This document shows, one piece after another, positions 47,801-55,607 of a DNA stretch of 57,166 nt (its first letter is position 1; each line of letters begins with the position of its first letter). The position numbers and the translations under genes were made by a program. Source of the stretch: JADHMP01 sp016779985 (GTDB lineage: Bacteria; Bacteroidota; Bacteroidia; Flavobacteriales; Flavobacteriaceae); contig JADHMP010000013.1 in assembly GCA_016779985.1 (NCBI GenBank), positions 1 through 57,166 on the forward strand, in the 5' to 3' direction. The notes below the pieces were generated by a model. That model saw nothing but the letters and a program-made list of their open reading frames with translations. It ran no database searches and was not told where the DNA came from.

Positions 47801-47893
47801 GTTACTGTAGATGAAGATGGTAATGTATTGTCATGGTATATTGAACTTAAAGACTTGGCAGAAAAAGTAGAAACCATTTACGATGTGCTCTAA
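44813..47893 (+). CDS. nSTAND NTPase with TM helix, coiled coil and WD40 propeller
   Basis: A 1026-residue protein of the nSTAND1 group. It starts with NPFKGLNPYSEQDKDNFLGR, the usual lead-in, followed by Walker A GMSGSGKTS (43-51) and Walker B LLVVVDQMEDLF (about 140-151), then helical winged-helix-like regions. A transmembrane helix (about 493-515) leads to a long Ala/Glu/Lys-rich coiled coil (520-635) and a beta-propeller (about 730-1022; ending HSKWVWDLARSK ... VLSWYIEL). STAND NTPases act as ligand-triggered switches that oligomerise. It is the first gene of the operon divergent from the CIS genes and shares the TM/coil/propeller plan with the protein at 7631-10420. Confidence 0.85.
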   Translation: MIINPFKGLNPYSEQDKDNFLGREEEVEYLLQIIQKNKLITLTGMSGSGKTSLVLAGLIPRLRNGFLGQAGKEWSVCYCRPGIAPIENFVQSLTHNGALRMDKKSNTEDFEQYLNIIETKGNLGLIDIYKNSEIFNKKNLLVVVDQMEDLFNLDPYFEANKSNQDELLIEMLSRTVKTTETAIYVVLSIQSEYVSRLIDYSKLQEIRSKSQYSLQNISTKKIALMIKQQFNKNKIYFNDDAINPIIEKVSNDNSLLINFQFLCFRLFEKFSDQNKTLTQEEIDEVGGLNDCINLAYEDFFQSKNEEEKIAFEKLIRSFILFKEEGMETRCQQFKNIVTISGIETKQLVNLLFELRGVFGSSFDFIEPLISGREIKIKRDIKSTHYVSMKYQKARSWKHEKVWLEEEEDNYDKYKVFAAMTKKFLSGDGSLLISPELDIAVDWRKKTTHSLEWSKKYNEDYLKIIDYIDQSDEANKKKRKNEEIKLKRKRKITRQVISAMSLLVLVAIGMFINATISRQRAKENEKIAIKKSNLAQIAQEEAEKQTEQALLNEQMAEREKDKAQMAKLEAEDAKNQADLARRKAEISAINAQEQSERAKEAEKKALEQTKIALLEKDRATLANDKIVQLKNLAEIESEFYPSVLRLEKQISSSLENPENGLDKETIDLIEEALSKFSNFENLSDSLDRKPEVEGGYLLLQTALMALEGKTEYKNTTMKLKQILPSSAARSISANQNIIAFGGDDGKLYLFDTSENSEVVEFKIKERIRSVLLLDVSNLLVGTFKGNIYKLNINESFSKNNLIANSDSPIKKIFHDPLEKKIVVISENEIIVFNESFEIVSQNQTDQIITAGDYKNQKLIIAQSNRLFQIVDDGLIPINGFLSGSGNSRTTSLFISTKYLFAGKSNGEIEIYTYKNNDLSSLTFLNKILLHRTRVTKLLYLDEFETLYSSSLDNQILKFNLNGNNIENVSNNYIALNGHSKWVWDLARSKDNQGRNILVTVDEDGNVLSWYIELKDLAEKVETIYDVL

Positions 47894-47907
47894 AGATTCA
47901 AGCCAAT

Positions 47908-48813
47908 ATGAAGATTCTTATTTTATGTGAATCCAAACCTTTCGATTTAATTCAACTTAATCTAAGCCTTCAACTACTGACACACAAATTTGGTCAACCC
48001 TCTTTAGAATATCATCTGCTTTTTTTAGACTCACCCCCAGAGCTTATTGAACCACTTGTATTTAGTGAATCAAATTGGACCTCTGTAAATTCATTGAAGT
48101 ATAAAAACATCAAAAGAATTAGAGCCGAAATTGTACCCAAAACATTTGATTTATTAATTCTAATGAAAAGGAACTCTATAAAGAACAGTATTGCAAGAAT
48201 ATTGAAATACAAAAACAAAATAAAATTTCGGAATATCAAAGAATTACAAAACCGCTTTGATTTAAAAACAATTCAACCTAAGCTAGATCTATATTTAAAC
48301 TCTCAAGGAGTAAAAAACAGTCAAAAATTAATTTATTGGATATTTAACTCTTCTTTTGCAGTCCAATTTGAACAATCAAAATTTGTGTTAGTTAAGTATA
48401 AAGACTCTCTTTTTTCCCCAAGAAAAAGGTTGAGCAAATTAGCTCAAATACTGCAAAGCATTTCAAAATTCTCTAGGCTTAAAGTGGTATTAATTCTTGA
48501 AAAAAGTTCTTCAAAAAGGAAAAATTACCTAACAACACTAACCAAAGATTGGGGAACTGAAAAACTAATCATGAATTTGGCAGATAATAATGATTTAAAT
48601 AGCCTATTTTTTTTATCTCGACAGGCGTCACTTGTTTTTGTCAATCACAAGGTGCATGATAAAATACTGACCACACTTGGTATAGAGTATTTTAATTTAA
48701 AAAAAAAGAGAGTTTCTAATACCTTTAGTGCAAGAGCTCTTTTTATCAGTCCCAATGAAAGGGAAAAACGAATAGACCGGATTAATTATTATATTAAGCA
48801 AAAAATCCAATGA
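47908..48813 (+). CDS. Unknown protein, possible GT-B-like fold
   Basis: A 301-residue protein without signal peptide or membrane helix. It begins with a Rossmann-like strand MKILILCESKPF, and in the second half alternates strands and helices (KVVLILEKSSSKRKN; LVFVNHKVHDKILTTLGIEYF), an arrangement similar to GT9-type glycosyltransferases, though no donor-binding motif is obvious. It is rich in Lys and Leu. It is 14 bases after the nSTAND gene and four bases before the HTH gene, so all three form one operon. Function is unknown; the fold suggestion is weak. Confidence 0.4.
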   Translation: MKILILCESKPFDLIQLNLSLQLLTHKFGQPSLEYHLLFLDSPPELIEPLVFSESNWTSVNSLKYKNIKRIRAEIVPKTFDLLILMKRNSIKNSIARILKYKNKIKFRNIKELQNRFDLKTIQPKLDLYLNSQGVKNSQKLIYWIFNSSFAVQFEQSKFVLVKYKDSLFSPRKRLSKLAQILQSISKFSRLKVVLILEKSSSKRKNYLTTLTKDWGTEKLIMNLADNNDLNSLFFLSRQASLVFVNHKVHDKILTTLGIEYFNLKKKRVSNTFSARALFISPNEREKRIDRINYYIKQKIQ

Positions 48814-48817
48814 TTTT

Positions 48818-49138
48818 ATGAAAAATGATAAACTTGATGATTTGGAATTCAGAGTCTTTGAATTAGAACAACAACTAGAAAACCTGACCCTTAAATTATC
48901 TGATGTGTTAGATCAAATTGGGTTTTATTATAAGGTCGAAGAAAACACGATCAAAGATGAACAAAGAGAAAATTTACTCACAATAGAAGAAACTTCTCAA
49001 ATTTTAGACCAGTCCATTTCAACTATCAACCAATGGGTTGCCAAGAATAAGCTTTCCGCAATCAGGATTGCGAATAAAATTTATTTCAATAAAGATGAGG
49101 TTAAGAAATTATTTAAAAAACTGATGCTAAATGATTAA
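48818..49138 (+). CDS. Small HTH (excisionase/MerR-like) DNA-binding protein
   Basis: A 106-residue protein. Residues 5-35 form a short coiled coil (FELEQQLENLTLKLSDVLDQ). Residues 52-100 are a helix-turn-helix of the excisionase type (LLTIEETSQILDQSISTINQ, then AIRIANKIYFNKDEVKKLF). Such proteins bind DNA as regulators or directionality factors. As the last gene of the nSTAND operon it is the only recognisable DNA-binding regulator in the cluster, so it is a candidate to control the divergent promoters at 44733-44812. Confidence 0.75.
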   Translation: MKNDKLDDLEFRVFELEQQLENLTLKLSDVLDQIGFYYKVEENTIKDEQRENLLTIEETSQILDQSISTINQWVAKNKLSAIRIANKIYFNKDEVKKLFKKLMLND

Positions 49139-49140
49139 TT

Positions 49141-49157
49141 TTTAGCTTGGGGCTAAA
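49141..49157 (+). terminator. Weak hairpin after the HTH gene
   Basis: TTTAGC (49141-49146) pairs with GCTAAA (49152-49157) around a five-base loop, three bases after the HTH stop. The following bases are CCAATTTTA, a poor T tract. It may end the nSTAND operon before the secreted BNR protein. Confidence 0.35.
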
Positions 49158-49190
49158 CCAATTTTAGTGGAAATTATCAATACCTTATGT

Positions 49191-50480
49191 ATGAAAAAAG
49201 TCGACTCCATACTCTTTCTAATTGCAATAATTTTTTCATACTCTTTTCAAGCTCAAGTTAAAGTTAATGGAATACCCCTTGGAATGGGTTGGGCAAAAAA
49301 CTCTATTAATGTGGTCAAGTTTAGAAAAAATGCACTAACCACTTTTAAAGGTCACCAATATGCGGCCTATTATGATCCTAGCAAAATTGTTGTTGTAGCA
49401 AAAAGAGCTCTTGAAGCTACTCAATGGGATATAAAGAATACCTCTTTGTTGGGCGACACTAACGATGCCCATAATTCTATAAGTATCGCCCTAGACGGAA
49501 AAGGTTATTTACATCTTGCTTGGAATCATCATAATGATCCGCTACATTATCAAATTAGCAACTCTCCTGAACAATTAGAGTTTCAAACAGCAAACATGAT
49601 AGGGCTGCAAGAAAACAGTGTCACTTATCCTGAATTCCATAATCTACCCAATGGCAATCTTCTTTTTCTTTATAGAGATGGGAGTTCAGGAAATGGAAAT
49701 TTAGTGGTAAACTTATATAATGTTCAAAATCAACAATGGGAAAGGTTACACAACTCACTCATTGACGGAGAAGGAGTGAGAAATGCGTATTGGCAATCAA
49801 CTGTGGATCAAAATGGAATCATTCATCTCTCCTGGGTTTGGAGAGAAAGCCCAGATGTGGCTAGCAATCACGATATAAACTATGCTAAGTCGTATGACAG
49901 TGGTGTTACGTGGGTTCGTGCAGATGATTCTCCCTACAGCTTACCAATTACCGCTAAAAATGCAGAAATTGCTTGGCATGTTGCTCAAAATAAATCATTA
50001 ATGAACCAAACGGATATGACCACAGACCAAAAAGGCAATCCCTTCATTGCCAATTATTGGGAAGAGTCAGACGGAGTTCAATACAGAGTGGTCTATCATG
50101 ATGGTATGAAATGGATAAAAAGAGACTTAAAAGTAAGACAAGGTACATTTCGTCTATCGGGTGGAGGTACCAAAAAAATACCAATCTCTAGACCATCGGT
50201 ATTAATTGAAAAGGATAAACTTTTGTTGATCTACAGAGATGAACAAAAAGGAAATAAGGTCCAGTTGTCCACAGCGAACCTATTTGACAATAAACCACCA
50301 AAAACCTTTGAAATTACGAATGAAACAGTCAATGATTGGGAGCCCAACTATGATACGGTACTTTGGCAAAGGGATAGAAAACTCAACCTTTTTGTTCAAA
50401 GTGTGGAACAAGTAGATGGAGAAGGTCTTGCCAATTTTACAGAAAGTTTAGTAAGAGTTTTATCAATAGAAAATTGGTAA
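49191..50480 (+). CDS. Secreted BNR-4 repeat protein
   Basis: A 429-residue exported protein. I use the ATG at 49191 since it gives a clean signal peptide (KKVDSILFLIAIIFSYSFQA, cleavage after AQA-type site QAQ), and not the GTG eight codons earlier. The mature part is a propeller with BNR-type strands (DAHNSISIALDGKGYLHLAW; NHHNDPLHYQISNSP; GNPFIANYWEESDGVQY). BNR_4 proteins in marine Bacteroidota include polysaccharide lyases of the ulvan-lyase type and many uncharacterised members; the conserved His/Arg-rich strands are compatible, but the substrate cannot be told. It stands alone and appears unrelated to the CIS. Confidence 0.75.
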   Translation: MKKVDSILFLIAIIFSYSFQAQVKVNGIPLGMGWAKNSINVVKFRKNALTTFKGHQYAAYYDPSKIVVVAKRALEATQWDIKNTSLLGDTNDAHNSISIALDGKGYLHLAWNHHNDPLHYQISNSPEQLEFQTANMIGLQENSVTYPEFHNLPNGNLLFLYRDGSSGNGNLVVNLYNVQNQQWERLHNSLIDGEGVRNAYWQSTVDQNGIIHLSWVWRESPDVASNHDINYAKSYDSGVTWVRADDSPYSLPITAKNAEIAWHVAQNKSLMNQTDMTTDQKGNPFIANYWEESDGVQYRVVYHDGMKWIKRDLKVRQGTFRLSGGGTKKIPISRPSVLIEKDKLLLIYRDEQKGNKVQLSTANLFDNKPPKTFEITNETVNDWEPNYDTVLWQRDRKLNLFVQSVEQVDGEGLANFTESLVRVLSIENW

Positions 50481-50553
50481 TTTCGTAATGTTGAAAATAA
50501 TGGAGTCCTTATTTAATTCATTTAAAATTCAATGTAACTGATAGCACCTCAAT

Positions 50554-51819
50554 ATGACAAAAACAAGCGCACTTAAAGGGTTTTATAAACTATCTCCAAA
50601 AGAAAGGTTAAAAATAATTGCTGATTTTAGTGATTTGACAAATGAAGAGGTCAGCCTTCTTCAAAACACAGGCTCATTGCCAGAGGCTGTGGCCAACAAT
50701 ATGATAGAAAATGTTTTTAGTGTTATGCCATTGCCCATGGGAGTAGCCGTAAACTTTACAATCAATGATAAGGATTATCTAATTCCAATGGCCGTAGAAG
50801 AGGCATCAGTAGTTGCTGCTGCCAGCAATGCAGCCAAAATGGCACGGATAAAAGGGGGATTTTTTAGTAGCAATACTGGACCAATGATGCGAGCACAAAT
50901 TCAGCTTGTTGATATAGATGACCCACATAGTGCGCGATTAAAATTATTTGAAGCAAGAGATCAAATAATAAAAATGGCCAATGAAAAAGACCCTGTTTTA
51001 GTTTCTTTAGGGGGAGGAATGATAGATCTTGAGGTGCATTTAATACCCTCACCTGCCGGAACTATGGTAGTGGCTCATCTTATAGTAGATACACGCGATG
51101 CGATGGGAGCAAATGCCGTAAATACTATGGCTGAGGCTATAGCTCCCTACATGGAGAAACTAACTGGAGGAAAAGTTTATCTAAGAATACTTTCCAATCT
51201 TGCTGATAAAAGGTTAGCTCGAGTTCGAACTGAAATTGACAAAGAAGCATTGGGAGGAGAGGAAATTGTGGATGGAATTGTATGGGCTTATACTTTTGCA
51301 GAAGCAGACCCTTATCGAGCAGCTACACATAATAAAGGAATAATGAATGGCATTATTCCCGTTGTTATCGCCACGGGAAATGATAGCCGTGCCATCGAGT
51401 CTGGAGCTCACGCTTATGCTGCTAGAAAGGGTCACTATGGGTCATTAACACAGTGGGGGAAAAACAAGGTGGGTAATTTAGTTGGATCTATTGAAGTGCC
51501 CATGGCTGTGGGATTGGTTGGAGGCGCCACTAAGGTCCATCCAATTGCAAAAATTGCTGTTAAAATTTTAGGTGTTAAGAGTGCTGTTGAACTAGGAGAG
51601 GTGATTGCAGCAGTGGGACTTGCCCAAAACCTCACTGCCCTAAAAGCACTAGCCACTGAAGGTATACAAAGAGGACATATGTCTCTTCATGCTAGAAATA
51701 TAGCTCTGACAGCAGGGGCAACACCACAGATTCTTGAACAAGTGGTAGATGAAATGATTCTAACCAAAAAAATTAGGCAAGATTTCGCTGAAGAATTGGT
51801 TAAAAAACTTTTGAAATAA
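50554..51819 (+). CDS. mvaA: Hydroxymethylglutaryl-CoA reductase, class II
   Basis: A 421-residue enzyme reducing HMG-CoA to mevalonate (or the reverse), in the mevalonate route to isoprenoids used by many flavobacteria. Visible motifs: ENVFSVMPLPMGVA (substrate binding), AVEEASVVAAAS with catalytic Glu, DAMGANAVNTMAEAI (cofactor region), ATGNDSRAIESGAHAY, and RGHMSLHARNIA with the catalytic His. Full length for class II. It is a single gene, with a hairpin at its end, and marks the return to housekeeping sequence after the CIS island. Confidence 0.95.
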   Translation: MTKTSALKGFYKLSPKERLKIIADFSDLTNEEVSLLQNTGSLPEAVANNMIENVFSVMPLPMGVAVNFTINDKDYLIPMAVEEASVVAAASNAAKMARIKGGFFSSNTGPMMRAQIQLVDIDDPHSARLKLFEARDQIIKMANEKDPVLVSLGGGMIDLEVHLIPSPAGTMVVAHLIVDTRDAMGANAVNTMAEAIAPYMEKLTGGKVYLRILSNLADKRLARVRTEIDKEALGGEEIVDGIVWAYTFAEADPYRAATHNKGIMNGIIPVVIATGNDSRAIESGAHAYAARKGHYGSLTQWGKNKVGNLVGSIEVPMAVGLVGGATKVHPIAKIAVKILGVKSAVELGEVIAAVGLAQNLTALKALATEGIQRGHMSLHARNIALTAGATPQILEQVVDEMILTKKIRQDFAEELVKKLLK

Positions 51820-51820
51820 T

Positions 51821-51839
51821 CCCCTAAAAAAATTAGGGG
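51821..51839. terminator. Hairpin between convergent mvaA and CAP genes
   Basis: CCCCTAA (51821-51827) and TTAGGGG (51833-51839) form a perfect seven-pair stem with an A5 loop two bases after the mvaA stop. The right arm overlaps the stop codon of the CAP gene on the other strand, so one hairpin serves both genes. Flanking T tracts are weak. Confidence 0.6.
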
Positions 51840-52342
51840 TTACGAAAGACTTGAGTAAAATAAACAATACTATCCTTTGTAAACTCCACCCCTATTCCAA
51901 TTTGTTGAAAGTCTCCAACTAGATTTGCATAGTGAACAGGCGAATTTTCCCAGCCCTTCATCATGCAGTTTACAATAGTTTTGGCTGAGCGAGTATCCCC
52001 ACAGTTAGTCACATTTTCAAACCAAGGTACCCTACCAATGTTTTCAGCAATTCCAGTCCAACCAAAATCTAGTGCATCTGCACGATCAGAAGGAGACGCA
52101 TTTTCATGATCCTTATGATCAAAAAAATTGTGCTTAATCATATTGTGAGTGTGCAGTTTACTGAGAATATTCATATCTTCAGTTTGTTCTAAAACTGAAA
52201 GTCCTTTTTCACTTCGCAATGTATTGGTTTTTTTATAGACTTCTCGAGCAATTTCTTCTTCTAAGTTCAAATTAAAATTTTCTACTTTAGAGTCAATATG
52301 TTCTGCATAAATAAATGAAAGAATAAAAAAAAGATATCGCAT
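51833..52342 (-). CDS. CAP (SCP-like) domain exported protein
   Basis: About 169 residues from the ATG at 52342, which begins a signal peptide (RYLFFILSFIYAEH); ATGs at 52348 and 52399 are possible but would put extra residues before it. The CAP fold is clear: EVYKKTNTLRSEKGLSVLEQ, KLHTHNMIKHNFFDHKD, GWTGIAENIGR, then MMKGWENSPVHYANLVG with the cavity His, and GIGVEF. CAP proteins are extracellular; activities vary and none can be assigned here. Divergent from the BASS transporter and convergent with mvaA. Confidence 0.88.
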   Translation of the reverse strand: MRYLFFILSFIYAEHIDSKVENFNLNLEEEIAREVYKKTNTLRSEKGLSVLEQTEDMNILSKLHTHNMIKHNFFDHKDHENASPSDRADALDFGWTGIAENIGRVPWFENVTNCGDTRSAKTIVNCMMKGWENSPVHYANLVGDFQQIGIGVEFTKDSIVYFTQVFRNP

Positions 52343-52439
52343 AGGCATAGAATAGTTAGTTTTGAACTTTGATGTGTGCAATTCTTTAAAAATAAACAAA
52401 TAAAATATTCCTAATTTTATATTCTGTATAATTTCACTA

Positions 52440-53351
52440 TTGATTTCAAATAAGATTACCGCAGCATTTCCATATCTAGTTTCACTAGCCGCTGCTCTAT
52501 CATTAGTATATCCCCCTTTTTTTACTTGGTTTCAGGGGCCATTTATAACCTTGGGCTTAGGAGGTATCATGTTGGGTATGGGACTCACCCTTAAATGGGG
52601 CGATTTTATAAAAGTTGGTAAAACACCAAAGTGGATTGTTTTAGGCCTCCTACTCCAATTTACATTAATGCCTCTCTTGGGTTGGGCTATAGCTTTTCTT
52701 TTTGAGCTTCCTCCCTTTTTTGCTGTCGGTTTAATTTTAGTTTCTTGCTGTCCAGGAGGAACAGCATCAAATGTAATTGTTTATTTGGCTAAAGCAGATG
52801 TTGCTCTTTCAGTGAGCATGACCGCACTTTCCACATTATCTGCAATTATTGCCACACCCATATTGACCAGTTTTTTATCTGGCAGTTATATTAGTGTTGA
52901 TGCTAATGGCCTGTTTATGAGTACATTAAAAGTGGTTTTATTGCCCATCGCCCTAGGGTTAATTTTGAATCAATTTTATCCAGCAATAACAAAAAGAATA
53001 ATTCCCTTTGCTCCACCTGCAGCCGTCACATTAATCATTTTTATTGTAGCTAGTATTATTGGACAAGGCAAAGATATTATTCTTTCTTCTGGATTTCAGT
53101 TGATGCTGGCCCTTATGTTATTGCATTTCCTTGGTTTTCTTTTGGGCTTTTTTTTTTGTTTTCTCATTTTTAAAAATGCTACGGTAGCTAAAACAATTGC
53201 AATTGAGGTGGGGATGCAAAACTCAGGATTGGGAGTTGTTCTAGCTCGAGAAAATTTTAGTCATCCAAGTGTGGCAATTCCTGCTGCACTATCAAGTTTG
53301 ATTCACTCATTATACGGAAGTCTTTTTGTCGCTCTTTTCAAAGAAAAATAA
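52440..53351 (+). CDS. BASS-family sodium-coupled transporter
   Basis: A 303-residue inner-membrane protein with nine to ten hydrophobic helices. Family signatures are LGGIMLGMGLTLKWGDF and LVSCCPGGTASNVIVYLAKAD (the conserved unwound helix), and the second unwound region EVGMQNSGLGVVLA. Relatives import bile acids, pantoate or other organic anions with Na+; the substrate here is unknown. The start is TTG; no ATG is available upstream in frame without a stop. Confidence 0.92.
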   Translation: MISNKITAAFPYLVSLAAALSLVYPPFFTWFQGPFITLGLGGIMLGMGLTLKWGDFIKVGKTPKWIVLGLLLQFTLMPLLGWAIAFLFELPPFFAVGLILVSCCPGGTASNVIVYLAKADVALSVSMTALSTLSAIIATPILTSFLSGSYISVDANGLFMSTLKVVLLPIALGLILNQFYPAITKRIIPFAPPAAVTLIIFIVASIIGQGKDIILSSGFQLMLALMLLHFLGFLLGFFFCFLIFKNATVAKTIAIEVGMQNSGLGVVLARENFSHPSVAIPAALSSLIHSLYGSLFVALFKEK

Positions 53352-54059
53352 TTAATTTTTCTTTGAGTGTATTATCTCTTCAACAAATGATGCGCTTATG
53401 ATTCCCGTTGGTATAGCAACTACACCAATGCCAACTAAAGAAATGATAGAAGCAAAAATCTTTCCTCCTACAGTGATGGGGATTACATCTCCATAGCCCA
53501 CTGTAGCCAGGGAAACAGTAGCCCACCAAACTGAAGCCGTTATACTTGAAAATGCGTCTGGCTGAGCCTCGTTTTCTAAAAAATAAATTGCCGAAGCAGA
53601 AAAAAGGATTGTTAAGATTGAAAGAAAAAGGGTGAATTTTAATTCATTTCTAACCGCCGATAATGCTTTAATAAATAACTTTAACGATTTACTTTCTCTT
53701 CCAAGTTTAAAAATACGCGTAAGTCTAAAGAGGCGTAAAATTCTGAAAAAACGACCGTCTATGGCAATAAATTGTTTTAAATAAAATGGGAGAATTGAAA
53801 TTAAATCAACAAGACCAAAAAAACTAAACACATAACTATAAGCCCCTCGCCACCCCGCTTCTCGGTAATAAATAAAAATTCTATAAATATATTCAAATGA
53901 AAAAATGACAATAGAAAACAATTCAAACTTTGTGAAAAAAGTATCATATCGATTTTTTATGGCAACGTGTGATTCTAAAATCATCGCTATGATGTTGAGA
54001 ATGATTAGGGTATAGATAAAGAAATCAAAACGAATCGAAAATTTCTCATTTTTTTTCAT
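53352..54059 (-). CDS. Voltage-gated potassium channel (second copy)
   Basis: A 235-residue six-helix K+ channel. The S4 sensor is RFFRILRLFRLTRIFKLGR, and the selectivity filter is ATVGYGD. The stretch ENEAQPDAFSS and the following WW..V..L.TVGYGD..PIT.GGKIF match the channel in the CIS operon (3308-4039). It ends without a regulatory domain. It is a stand-alone gene, with convergent BASS (stop codons directly adjoining) and 217 bases or more of AT-rich DNA upstream without further signals. This may be the chromosomal parent of the operon copy. Confidence 0.9.
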   Translation of the reverse strand: MKKNEKFSIRFDFFIYTLIILNIIAMILESHVAIKNRYDTFFTKFELFSIVIFSFEYIYRIFIYYREAGWRGAYSYVFSFFGLVDLISILPFYLKQFIAIDGRFFRILRLFRLTRIFKLGRESKSLKLFIKALSAVRNELKFTLFLSILTILFSASAIYFLENEAQPDAFSSITASVWWATVSLATVGYGDVIPITVGGKIFASIISLVGIGVVAIPTGIISASFVEEIIHSKKN

Positions 54060-54306
54060 AATAAATACTAACTATATTTTATAAAATTAAACTTTTTCTC
54101 GCTAAGTTGGTTTCTAGACTAGATCTTTACAATAATTGATCACTATACATATTTTTATCAACTTATCAGGATACTACCATATTCAGAATTTAGAGATAGA
54201 TTGAATTTAAATGTTATTATTTAGAAAATAATATCACTTTTTTAACATCATTAAATAGGCAGAACAATATTATTTATTGATACTTTTATATCAAACCAAA
54301 CAAGAC

Positions 54307-55494
54307 ATGAAATTCTTTTTGCCCTTACTCTTTCTGTTTATTTTATCTGCTAGAGCACAGGAGAAAAGTGACCTTTTCATTTATGGAGATTTGCTCCCAG
54401 ACGCTCCAAAACTTTCAGAGAGAGGACCTTATAAAATCGGTGTTCGTACACTCGAAGTGATACACAAAAATCAAGTTGATATCTTAAATAGAGTAGACAA
54501 TGAAGATGTTTTTTATGATCGTCCACTTACTCTTGAAGTTTGGTATCCCAGTGCAATAGATAAAAATGAAACTCCAATCGAAGTATATCATGAGGTCATG
54601 GGGAGTAAAAACGATCCAAAACGACCACTTATTCCCTTTACTTTTTTGGGTAGGGCTCTCCGTGATGCCACTCCTTTAAAATCATCTGAACGTTTTCCAT
54701 TGATTATTGTCTCTCATGGATATCCAGGGTCTCGCTATTTATTGACCAACATAACAGAAAACATTGCTTCTAAGGGATATGTGGTTGTAGCCATTGATCA
54801 CACTGATTCTACCTTTAAGGATGTCACAGCATTTTCTAGTACCTTACTTAATCGATCTATGGACGTGCTTTATGTATTGAATGAAATTAGCAAAATGAAT
54901 CGTTTAAAGAATCATTTTCTTTATTCTTATGTTGATACTGACAGAACGGGGCTTATTGGTTATTCTTTAGGGGGTTGCGGCGTTCTTAACATCGGAGGCG
55001 CAGGATATAGTCCAACTAGTGTAGATTTATTTAAAAGAATGACTAATGGAAGTAGGGTTTTAGAAAAGCTAATGATTGGAAATAGTTCTTATGAAGCTTC
55101 AATAGATTCAAGAATTAAAGCAATAGTAGCAATAGCGCCATGGGGAATGGAAAACAATTTGTGGAATATGGAAGGTTTAAAAGGCCTCAAAATCCCTACG
55201 CTCTTTATAGCAGGAAATAAAGACGATATTTCAGGATATAAAAAAGGAACTAAAGCAATATATGAGGGGGCTATAAATAGTGATCGATATTTACTCACGT
55301 ATGAAAATGCGAGACATAACGTTGCACCCAATCCAGCTCCTGTTGAAGCACTCAAAAAAGGATTAGATATTAATGAATATTTACGTTACGCAGACTCTGT
55401 TTGGGATCAAAGAAGAATCAATAACATAAACCAACATTTTATTACTGCTTTTTTGGGAATAAAATTGAAAAATAAAGCAGAATATCTCCCCTAG
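54307..55494 (+). CDS. Alpha/beta hydrolase (PAF-acetylhydrolase-like), exported
   Basis: A 395-residue secreted hydrolase with signal peptide (KFFLPLLFLFILSARAQ). The ATG at 54307 is preferred over a TTG ten codons upstream since it begins the signal. Oxyanion-hole region IIVSHGYPGSRYLL, nucleophile elbow GYSLGG (Ser), acid in GNKDDISG, and a His in ENARHNVAPN complete the triad. The family includes dienelactone and phospholipid esterases. It stops with TAG at 55492, yet the frame stays open for 35 more codons (see next entry), indicating a likely C-terminal truncation. Confidence 0.85.
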   Translation: MKFFLPLLFLFILSARAQEKSDLFIYGDLLPDAPKLSERGPYKIGVRTLEVIHKNQVDILNRVDNEDVFYDRPLTLEVWYPSAIDKNETPIEVYHEVMGSKNDPKRPLIPFTFLGRALRDATPLKSSERFPLIIVSHGYPGSRYLLTNITENIASKGYVVVAIDHTDSTFKDVTAFSSTLLNRSMDVLYVLNEISKMNRLKNHFLYSYVDTDRTGLIGYSLGGCGVLNIGGAGYSPTSVDLFKRMTNGSRVLEKLMIGNSSYEASIDSRIKAIVAIAPWGMENNLWNMEGLKGLKIPTLFIAGNKDDISGYKKGTKAIYEGAINSDRYLLTYENARHNVAPNPAPVEALKKGLDINEYLRYADSVWDQRRINNINQHFITAFLGIKLKNKAEYLP

Positions 55495-55602
55495 TTAGAA
55501 GTGGCAAAAATCAAAACTCAAAGCCAATGGGAAGGTTTTAAATCAAGAACATCAGTAGGCCTGCAGTTAGATTATTCTCCTAGCCAAAATGTAGAAAAGT
55601 AA
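55495..55602 (+). pseudogene. In-frame remnant of the hydrolase C-terminus after a TAG
   Basis: After the hydrolase's TAG the same frame continues for 35 codons to a TAA at 55600-55602. Its translation (LEVAKIKTQSQ, WEGFKSRTSVGLQLDYSPSQ, NVEK) reads like normal coding sequence, and WEGFKSRTSVGL resembles the C-termini of related esterases. The simplest explanation is that a Tyr codon became TAG. Stop-codon readthrough or a sequencing error are the alternatives. Confidence 0.65.
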
Positions 55603-55607
55603 TTTTT

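Noticed and set aside
49167..49190. GTG start of the BNR protein
   Set aside because: It would add eight residues in front of a well-formed signal peptide; the ATG at 49191 is better.
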